Positions 41,113 through 50,000 of a DNA stretch of 64,000 bases are shown in pieces. How positions within the stretch are numbered: position 1 is the first letter of the stretch; the number at the start of each line of letters is the position of its first letter. This DNA comes from Trachythela sp. YZ-2020 (Eukaryota; Cnidaria; Anthozoa; Malacalcyonacea; Clavulariidae): the NCBI GenBank assembly GCA_016169945.1, contig JADLSH010000379.1:3128001-3192000 (forward strand), read 5' to 3'. The notes beneath the pieces were generated by a model. It saw only the letters and a program-made list of their open reading frames with translations. It made no database searches and had not been told where the DNA came from. The position numbers and the translations under genes were made by a program.

Positions 41113-42991
41113 ATGATGTTGCAAAGAATCTTCGTGCCTTTTATCTTGGTTCTATGCGAATTGGTATTAGCAACGCTATCACTGACTCAAAAGGTACGTT
41201 TCTCTTTCGATAGCAATGTATACATACTTACATAAGAGTCAAGTATAAGAATACCTATATATCTGTGAATATAAAATAGAGAAATATATTGCAATTTTAT
41301 TACAACTTCCTCTCAAATTAATATTGCATTTCCAGCATAGAAATACTTCGTCGGAGATAAAGTCTGAATAACTGCAACCAAATTGAAGTCTTTAGCTTCG
41401 ATCCTTTGTATAACATATACATATACGCTTCTTTCAACAGCGTGTTATAAAAAACACATCGAAACCCAAGAGCTGTTTGGAATTTCTAAAACTTGGCTAC
41501 AGCTCAGATGGCTACTACCTTATACACACAGCGAACTCCGCTTTTACAGTCTACTGCGACATGAATTCAGAGGCCGGGTCAGCCTGGACGCTAATCATGT
41601 CATACGCTCTGGAGAACATCAAATTGTCTGAGTTTAAGAGGAACCCATTGCAGGTGAGTTTACCCACATCATATAACTTAATTTCATTTAGAGTTGATAA
41701 AGTATTCAAGTACCTAGAACAAAGTACTACAGACATGCACTACTAGGGCACTACAAGTGTTGTTAACGACTTAGAGATGAAGTTGAATGCTGATCTGGTA
41801 ACACTTTCCAACTGGTTCCATGACAATCTGCGAACGCTGAACACTTCCAAATGTAAATTTGTGATGTTCGACAGTAGTCAAAAGCTGAAGAATGTTAGAG
41901 AACTTAATATATACGTTAATCAGGCCGAAAAGAGTTTATCCAGAGCAGAGAATTTTAAATATCTTGGCGTTATTGTCCAGCAAAATATGTCATGGACTGA
42001 CCATGTAGATTCACTTTGCACTAAGATCAGTCAAAGACTCGGTATCATCAGACGTGTGAAGCAATTTTTACCATTACATGCAATAATTACCCTATACAAT
42101 AGTCTTATTAGTCCTCTATTTAACTACGCGGACTTTGCATGGGGCGATAAGAACAACGTTGGCCTAATGAATGAACTTCAAATTTTACAAAATAAGGCGA
42201 CAAAGACTGTACTATATGTTCCAATCCGACCTTCTGCCACTGAAGCTTTAGAATATTAAAGACTAAGGCAAAAAATCGTATTTTCATGTAACCTAATGCA
42301 AAATTAGCCTCCCTTAAACTTTTCTTAATTTACATGTTGTGATATATCTTTCTGTAATTATGTAATGTATATATTTGTAGGACCTCTCTGAAAATCACGT
42401 AAAGACGAGAGCTTCCTCATTAAATATTATCATCATCATCATTCCCCATCAGCAAAATTGCTGGTACAAATCCCATTCCCACATTTTCCCAGTGGAAAAT
42501 TTCCCAGCTCTCATTTTACTCTAGACGCTCTTTTTACTATTTAGGCGAACGCCCCAGTGAATGAATTGTCTCCCAATTGGAGCACATATCGCATGGCTGT
42601 AACGGGAATAAAACACCTTGCCTCTGTCTCTACTCACTGGCGAGCTACCTGCGACTTTCCAAACTATGGCGTTGACTACACTGACTACGTCCGAGGAAAA
42701 TTCTCCGTTTTCGATATCATGAATTTTCTCGGTTATGGCGTTTGCAAGAAAGTCGAGTATGTCGACATTCGGGGTAATCGTTGCGCTCATTGCACTGCTC
42801 GTTGGTGGCAAGAATCAGGGAAAAGAAGCCCGCATATGGTTAGTGCACATTCAGGGTGCCAGTTCAATGGGAAACCTGGTGCAGTAGGGGGTGAAGATAA
42901 TTTCAACTACTACGGCGCTTACAACAAAAAGTTTCGTTGCTCGTCCGGCCCTAAAGCAACAACAAATTGGTGGTTTGGCGGATATCTTTAA
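41113..42991 (+). CDS. Secreted fibrinogen-related protein, copy 2
   Basis: Same structure as the upstream copy: exons 41113-41193, 41441-41653 and 42545-42991, phase 0 introns, 246 aa. One codon is missing in the signal peptide (ILVLCELVLA). Amino-acid changes against copy 1 are few: Pro to Ala and Arg to Lys in exon 1, Arg to Ser (GYSSDG) and Met to Leu (KLSEF) in exon 2, Trp to Leu (NELSPNW) and Thr to Met (DIMNF) in exon 3. Intron 1 is also nearly identical, so the duplication is recent. Intron 2 contains a LINE fragment (41755-42440). Homology between copies starts just before exon 1 (about 37732 and 41092), so the two genes have different upstream DNA. No frame damage is seen, so both may be active. 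Confidence 0.8.
41755..42440 (+). pseudogene. LINE fragment in intron 2 of copy 2
   Basis: An open frame of 160 codons from 41777 encodes the thumb and C-terminal part of a non-LTR reverse transcriptase: NTSKCKFVMFDSS, FKYLGVIVQQNMSWTDHVD, LYNSLISPLFNYADFAWG, LQILQNKATK. The RT palm with its FADD box is absent. The frame stops after ATEALEY, short of the usual end. The 3' end is cattaaatattatcatcatc, a microsatellite tail usual in CR1/L2-type elements. The host sequence resumes at attccccatcagcaaaattg as in copy 1 (38661), so the insertion postdates the duplication. Confidence 0.78.
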
Positions 42992-43879
42992 GAGACCAAG
43001 AACTTTTGAAAGAAAATATCTTGCTTTAAAGTTTTAAAAGTTCTTTCCGATTTTGAAAATATAGAAACGTACAGCATATTCTGTAGTGCTTTTCATTTTG
43101 AATACACCGTAGAACCGGTGGTACAATGAGGGCAGGTTCCCTCCAGATTTTCTAAAAATGAAAAGTGTCCTTGTTCTGGAATGAAAAAGTTATTTCCCCT
43201 TGTCATCAGGGGCGGTAGTGTGAAAAGAAACCAGTGAGACAACATTCTTCTTTAAGTTACAAAGGTGCCAGTGGTGTAGCTAAAACCATTCTTGTGAAAA
43301 CTTTAAATACTGGGAGAGACTTGTTGCATGTTGTTTTTGTATCACAGTATCTTAGTACGAACTTATGGCTTTTAGAAAAGGTAAAATCATGCCTCAGAAT
43401 GCAGGAAATTGTGTTACAGACACCCCTATAGTTAGAAGCCTTGTTCTTCACATTTGCGCCATTGAAATACTTTATCCCCTGCTTGAAATGCCCTTTCTTG
43501 GATCGAGATGCCCCTCCCCACATTTTCGCGATGCTTCCACAGCCTCTGTAAATACATACTATATGCCATGGTTCTTAGTTAAGATTGTCTATACCATCGC
43601 CAGGAAATAATGTCTTCACCTGGGCTTTTTGTGTGTGCGTTTTTTTTGTCTATGAGCACGAGAAATAAAAAAATATAAAAAATTTTAACACGAAACTTTC
43701 TGGAGCTAACGGCCATAGGCCAAGGACAAAATCGATTAAATTTTACAAAAGTTTGTCTTGTTTTCCCGGGCTGAACAGAACTGAATGCGTAGTTTTAGTA
43801 CATGTATAATTTATGTATGAATAGTTGACTTCATTTGTTGGCCGAGGTATGCAATCTCTGAGTGCCCTCTAGTTATATA

Positions 43880-44489
43880 CCGGGTGGGGCAAAAAAAAGT
43901 ACGACTGTTTGATTTAGTATAACTTAAAAACTAAAAGAGCTATTACCCTTAAACAAGTTGCTTTGCATTCAGCGATGTCTAACTTAAATTTTGATATGTG
44001 CCATGTGCATTTCCGTGCAATATTGATCGAGATAGCTGCGTTTAAACTTGAGTAAACATTTTTGGAAGTGTCGAGAATTAGCTAAAAATGGCCTATTAAA
44101 TAATTTGATAACCATTAGCATTTTACGCAAGTATTCGTTTCAATGAAGTGAAGTTAGAAGGCCAAATGTTAGAATAAAAGAGCATATCTATTCAAGAAAC
44201 ATTTCTAACTTCAACTTCACTTCATTTAAATAATACTTACGATAAAATGGTAACGGTTATCAAATTAGTTTAATAGGCCGTTTTTAGCTAATTCTCGACA
44301 GTTCCAAAAATGTTTAGTCACGTTTAAACACAGCTATCTCAGTAAATGTTGCATGAAAATGCACATGGCACATATCAAAATTTAAGTTAGACATCGCTGA
44401 ATGCAAAGAAACTTGTTTAAGTGTAATAGCTCTTTTAGTTTTTAAGTTATACTAAATCAAACAGTCGCACTTTTTTTTGCCCCACCCGG
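43880..44489. mobile_element. Mariner-like fold-back element, complete
   Basis: 610 bp, almost wholly palindromic: ends ccgggtggggcaaaaaaaag with TA on each side (43878-43879 and 44490-44491). Arms of nearly 300 bp include actgtttgatttagtataac, cagcgatgtctaacttaaat and gtcgagaattagctaaaaat. The centre is agagcatatctattcaagaa. No transposase frame. A truncated second copy is at 59509-60048. Confidence 0.82.
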
Positions 44490-44540
44490 TATATACATCT
44501 TCTATTAGCAAATTGCCAGAATTGAACAATATCTCAGTAG

Positions 44541-44824
44541 AAGGTTTAGGTGGATGGATATTCCGAGTGAAATATTATATACAATATTTTAGACCTGAAC
44601 GGGAACGGTTGCGAAAAATATGCAACTCTAAGTCTTGTGGTTAACGCTTGGCAACTGCATGGACTCTGTAGCTAAGTGGTCGGAGCGCTGCACCGGAATC
44701 GCAGGGCCGCAGATTCAATTCCTGTCGCAGGACTTAGAGTTGCATATTTTTCGCAACCGTTCCCGTTCAGGTCTAAAATATTGTATATAATATTTCACTC
44801 GGAATATCCATCCACCTAAACCTT
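44541..44824. mobile_element. Fold-back SINE with a tRNA-like loop, complete
   Basis: Two nearly perfect inverted arms (44541-44638 and 44727-44824) start aaggtttaggtggatggata and run through acctgaacgggaacggttgc and tgcaactctaagtc. The loop (about 44650-44720) is tRNA-like: ggactctgtagctaagtgg (A box), gctgcaccggaatcgcag (anticodon-arm region), agattcaattcctg (B box). This is the best-preserved copy of the family in the window. Confidence 0.8.
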
Positions 44825-44952
44825 CCACATCAATTTCAACTGAGTGAGATGCAGAACAAAACATAAACATTTTGTAATTTACAATATCTCAGTAGATCAA
44901 ATCCTACTGTGAAGCCGATTAGTCCGGTTTGCCTTGCATGACTCGTCTTCTT

Positions 44953-45243
44953 GTACGTAAAAACACACAAGTTGTAACAAACCTGCAACAGACTTGTACC
45001 AATGCTGTTTCAACAACTTGTTATCAGGATGTGTTCGCACCGCTTGTTCCCTGCTTGTTGACAAGTTGTCAAAACAGATTTGTTACAAGTTGTTCCAACA
45101 ACTTGTTATCGTCCTGCAATTCAACAATTTGTTAACAAGTTGTGAGTGACAACATTGTTACAACCTGTTGACAAGCTTGCTACAAGTCTGTTGCGAACAC
45201 ATCTTGTTGACAAGGTTGACAAGATGTGAGATTTTTACGTGTG
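44953..45243. mobile_element. ACAAGTTGT-rich element, copy 2
   Basis: Starts tacgtaaaaacacacaagtt and ends aagatgtgagatttttacgt, short inverted ends. The inside is a patchwork of caacttgttaacaagttg-like inverted motifs. Uninterrupted counterpart of 1672-2160, opposite in orientation. Confidence 0.65.
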
Positions 45244-45474
45244 GGAAGACCAGTGTGCTGTCAACATAGCCTGAAAATCAAGGTCAGAACTGCATGATGT
45301 AGGTCTGATTAATGTTGTCAAAAGTGCATTCCGCCCACTTTACATTTTGTAATAATTAACAATGAGATTGACACATTTAACACCTAAAATAGAAGTTTAG
45401 AATAGTTTTTGTAAACAATATCGAATATGTCGGCCGAGTGTGCCTTTTTTTTGGCAATTTAAATTCGGCAATAA

Positions 45475-45774
45475 ACACAAAGTGTTCCGCTATTTGGCAC
45501 TGGCACTAATAAAGAAATTGTCGCTCTAATAAAAGGGTTAAATGTAGATACAGTTACATTGAGTGTTCTTTTGTCACATATCGGCATAAAACTTCAAAAA
45601 GATAAGTTCAACCGCAGATCCGTGTGCAAGAAATGTGCGCGGAAAGTTACAAGTATGTATAATACATTTATGGAAATATGTGAAGCAGTAAAAAAGAATG
45701 ACTCACTTTCCTCTCAAGTCGGAACGTCTCCGTCGTCATCAATAACACTAACAATAACAACAATAACAGTGTGA
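45475..45774 (+). pseudogene. Zinc-finger-like protein fragment
   Basis: Open from 45475 to the stop at 45774. Translation includes FGTGTNKEIVALIKGLNVDT, LLSHIGIKLQKDKF and RSVCKKCARKVTSMYNTF. The CxxC pair followed by a helical stretch resembles the second half of a ZAD-type zinc-binding domain; the first cysteine pair would lie upstream and is not seen. The end (SITLTITTITV) runs into the antisense helicase fragment and is probably not original. Likely a transposon-carried or decayed exon. Confidence 0.4.
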
Positions 45775-46001
45775 GTATCGTTACACTGGCCGTATTCAAG
45801 CACATCCATTTCGGTGAACACTAATGGTAATATCTGATAAATTAGACTCTTTCCGTAGCCAGTTGGCAACACAGCAAATACATCCTCACGATCCACCACA
45901 AGCTTTTTAATACACGTTTCTTGTTCGGTTTTTAACGAACGGTAGTTAAATTGTGCTACAGTTAAATCCAATGCCTTCTTAAACAACTCGTCCTTCGACA
46001 T
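45714..46001 (-). pseudogene. RecQ-like helicase N-terminal fragment
   Basis: From the ATG at 46001 the minus strand encodes FNYRSLKTEQ (Q-motif/motif 0 region) and VFAVLPTGYGKSLIYQ (Walker A, Lys near residue 51), then LPLVFTEMDVLEYGQ. The similarity ends near HTVIVV; the remaining residues come from a repetitive ttattgttgtt stretch shared with the plus-strand zinc-finger fragment. DEAH box and later motifs are absent, so it cannot be an active helicase unless more exons lie elsewhere. Such RecQ-like N-termini are common as repeated gene fragments in cnidarian genomes (from memory). Confidence 0.55.
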
Positions 46002-46188
46002 GTCCACACGCAACAGCTATTGTTATGTAGATTTATATTCAAATTTTGATTCATAAACTCGTAGCATAATTTTGTCAACTTGACCTTCTTGCTGAAAATT
46101 GCTGACCTTTCCAAACTAATTCTAAACCTTTCATGTAAGCGACCGACCAATCAAACACCTTATCAGCGAGAATTATCCAATCAGCTAT

Positions 46189-46301
46189 TCCGACCGCCAG
46201 GCGGTCGGATTCCACAGCGTTTTGACAACATTTTCATCAGACCTACGTTTCGCCATTCCTTGACCCGTGAATTTTAGGGCGGGCGAAACGTAGGTCTGTT
46301 T
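46189..46301. repeat. Two small hairpins
   Basis: gaccgccaggcggtcgg (46189-46205) is a tight palindrome, and cagacctacgtttcgc pairs with gcgaaacgtaggtctg about 45 bp on (46237-46302). Probably ends of a small element. 46002-46188 and 46303-46706 show nothing else recognisable. Confidence 0.5.
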
Positions 46302-46706
46302 TCAGGCTACTGTCAACATTAACAAGATCATAACTGCATGATTTATATCTTTATTTTTGTTTTTAATATTCCTTCTTTTTGTATACTTCTGAACACTTTA
46401 TACATAATCATATATATAAATTTTTACAATCTTATATAAATATATCGTTGACAACTATACTATCATATATAAATACTGCATGATGTGACACACCAGTTTA
46501 TGTGAGATGCTTTTTCTTAACGATGACACACGCGCGCATATGGAATTGAAAGAAAACATCAGATGAGTTGGTAGGATTCTAGTGGGTTATCTATTATAAA
46601 GAAAAAGTCGAGACATGATTCGTGATCAAGTACGCATTCTATATCTATTATTTCCATGGGTGGCACTCTCAAAATGAACTGAAATAAACAGGTATAATGC
46701 TGCAAG

Positions 46707-46965
46707 TCACACGAGAATGAGAGTTGATGAGAGTTGATGAGAGTCAATGAGAGTCGCAACTCTCGCTCGCGTTTGACCGCCAACTCTCATCAACTCTCAT
46801 GCATTTAAATCTTGATGAGAGTTGATGAGAGTTTTTGCTCGTTTGACCGCTACGCGTGGTAATATCCAGTCAACTCTCATGCAACTCTTGTTCTCGTTTG
46901 ACCAAGTCATGAGAGTTGATGAAACTCTCATGCAAACTCTCGCTTGCCAACTCACATCAACTCTC
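46707..46965. repeat. CTCTCATCAA-family element at the goosecoid 3' end
   Basis: Shows the family order clearly: cacgagaatgagagttgatg, gcgtttgaccgccaactctc, ttgctcgtttgaccgctacg, cgtggtaatatccagtcaac, tcgtttgaccaagtcatgag, then cttgccaactcacatcaac. It ends about 35 bp beyond the goosecoid stop, so it probably lies in the 3' untranslated region. Confidence 0.7.
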
Positions 46966-47000
46966 ATTGAAACACATTGAAACACCAATTACACCATTCT

Positions 47001-50000
47001 TCAACTAGAAGGCGTTAAAGATCTCTGTAATACAACTGTCTTTGAACTGGCCTCTGCAGGGAAGAAACCACGCGCGGATTCCACTTTTTGATTAATAACT
47101 TTGCTTGCTGCAGCCAATTTTGAAGTCGTGGAAAGACTGCTTGGTAATCTTAATGAAGTATCTTCGAATGACAGTGATACTGAAGGTGGTAGGGTACTTG
47201 CTAACGAAGTGCCTTCCTCGTTTTGTCTACTTTCTCGTTTCTGTTTGCGCCATTTTGCACGGCGATTTTTAAACCAGACCTAAACCAAATGGAAAGAAAA
47301 ATTCAGAATATAATAAAATACACAGGATATACAGTAAACTATATTATTTGTGAACTATACAATAAACACTGCCAATACAGTTTATTTAACATTTGTGCTG
47401 TAGGTATCTTAAACTGAAAGAGTGCATTCCTTGTGATAGTCCGTTTTATGCGTGCATGCTTGAGCTTCAAAATCAAATACGTGCATGTGTTCCCTGATGG
47501 AAACAACGAACTGAAGTCATTTCGGTCAAGGGAAGCAAATTAGTTCACGATAGCGGGGAGTTCGAGTTAACCGAGTTCGAGAAATGATTGAAATAGGTAT
47601 GGACAAATCCACGGGAAATGGGTTTAAGTTCGAGATAAGCGAGTTCGACATTGCGGGGTTCTACTGCAGTATTAAGAATTTAAGTGTTATACTAGGGATG
47701 AGTATATATATAAGTGTTAGCTACATGACATGGTGTTCAACTACAGAAATGTTGACACTTATAGGAACAAGCAAATTAAAATGCATCTCTCAATTCTAGT
47801 TATTTGCCATCAAGTATAAGACTACATATAATGAAAAGAATTAACATTATTTTCTCACTGTGACCACTGCCCGTTGATCACGATAGCATACTTTATAGTG
47901 AAACCTGATCTATTAATACTGATGATGCATGCTGTATGAACTCATGTTGTAGCAGTTAATCCTTTGCTGAAGTTTCCTTCGTAATTCATCGAGTTAAAAT
48001 ACTACAAATTTCTATTTAGGAGTGGACGTTGCATGAGACATTTCAGACTATGGGCCATGTTATGCGGGACAATTTTTACTGCATCTTGCAACGCAATTTC
48101 TGCGCAGAGCCATGTTATGTAGAAATGTATATATACGCACAGAAAAACAGTGAACATGGCACTACGATATTCTCACATTATTATTCACGCCATGCACCGA
48201 TATGATATCATTCTCATTCATTTTTTTGTTGCCTTTTGGGCATGTTTATAGCAAGAAAAATATCGGCAAAGCAAAACGAGATTGATGTTCACATTTTCTC
48301 TGCGAATATACTTTTTACATGCTATCGCTCTGTGTCCGAAATTGTGCAGGCTCTCGCGGGTAAGTCAAGGACTGCCCAAGTGTTCCTTGGTCAGGTTAAG
48401 GACTGTCCAAGTGTTCCTTGGTCATGGGTTTATGTCGACAGCTTGGGTCAGTAACAGCGTAAAAAATCCGACTTAAATTCAGATGGTCTCAGATGTGTAC
48501 GTGAAACTTGGGTTAAACGTATACAAGAATGAAGTGCAACAAAATTAGGGAAACACAAATCCACTACATTGTCATTGAATTGAAAATTAAACTCGCAAAA
48601 TTAAGTCCAGTTGATTCTCGGCAATTTCCGTAAAGAGGTCATTACCCTAATATTTGTCAATCCCTAAACGCCAAACGTATTTGGGCAGTTGACTTAAGTT
48701 TTCGTTATTAATGATTGAATTAGTTGCATAAACAGTCATTAACACATTATAAAGCACGCTAATTTATCTGATATTCTAAACAGAGACTGTACACTTATAC
48801 ATTAAAACCCCAAAGGCAAATTCAGTGTAATTTCCTATATAAATGTACGTATTTATGCAATGTACATCGAGCTATTTGGGTAATAATGCGAAATTCTCGC
48901 AAAGTAGGTTCAATTCACACCTTAGACCGAAATCAGACCAACGTGAAGCCGGTGGTCTTTCAAAGCTTGGGAGATTTTTTAACTTCGTGTTAATGTTTGT
49001 AATAGGCTTACGAAGGATTTTGGTTATTGCGTGAGCACAGGAAGTGGCGAGGAAATGATTACGAACAAACACAGGCAAGGATTTAAACTTCACACGGCTA
49101 TATGCAACGAAAACAAAATATTGCTTTAAACTAACTTTGTTTATACTGGATAGCTCTATCACTACTAAACTGTTCCCCCAAATATATACCAGTCTTCGTA
49201 ACTGAATGGGCACCCAGCGGCTTAAATGAATCCATGCATCACTTCATTTCTCTTAACAGTCAAATTTTCTCAGGGACTACCAGAAGCCTGAAATCTCCTA
49301 AATTTCAACCAATATAAATTCATATACATCTCTGACATAGGACTGGTCCGGGTAAAAGTAGATCTTTTTGGTGCATAAAGCTTGTTATACTGTATATATG
49401 TTGGCACGTGCCATGATCGATAATCGCTAAACTTAATCACTCAACTAGAACGAAATATGACTAATGTACTCAAACTAATGTACTTCGTGGGGATCAATTA
49501 TAGCCACAGCGATAGAGATTTTACAGTACCATTGCATTCAAGTCTTCTTTCAAGCTTTGAGGAGGTCATGATTTATAAGGTTGCTAAAACCCGATACCTT
49601 ATAGTTATGGCCCAAATTCAAGTAGATGTAGTGCTTCTGCGTGATTTACCTATATATAACTTCAATTAACTGGGAGTATATTTATCAGGGCCTTCCCTCG
49701 AAACGTCAAAGTTCTTGTTGAATTTTCAGGTAGTTTGATCCTAAAGACTCGCTGCTTATCGTGTATATAGACGCCATGCGTTCAAGTGTTACCGCCGAAG
49801 TGTTAACCCAGTATTACTAAGTCAATTCTAAAGTCCAAAGGGAGAGAATTTATCCAGAAAAAAATTTCAGTCTACATGCAGGGTAGCGGCCCACATTCGA
49901 GAAAATAAAGTGCGAGCATTCTTACTGTAATCTTAATGTATAAAGTTGATTTAGAGGTAAACTTCTTTCGGGAAACTTTTCAATGTTGTTCTTTTTTGTT

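Noticed and set aside
44650..44722. Possible tRNA gene in the palindrome loop
   Set aside because: Anticodon stem has a mismatch and the loop lacks T33; multiple decayed copies show it is part of a repeat.
44929..45135. Cys-rich 68-codon frame
   Set aside because: Lies wholly in the ACAAGTTGT element; the Cys and Ser residues come from tgt/agt words of the repeat.
47101..47283. Plus-strand frame over goosecoid exon 3
   Set aside because: Antisense shadow of the goosecoid C-terminal exon.
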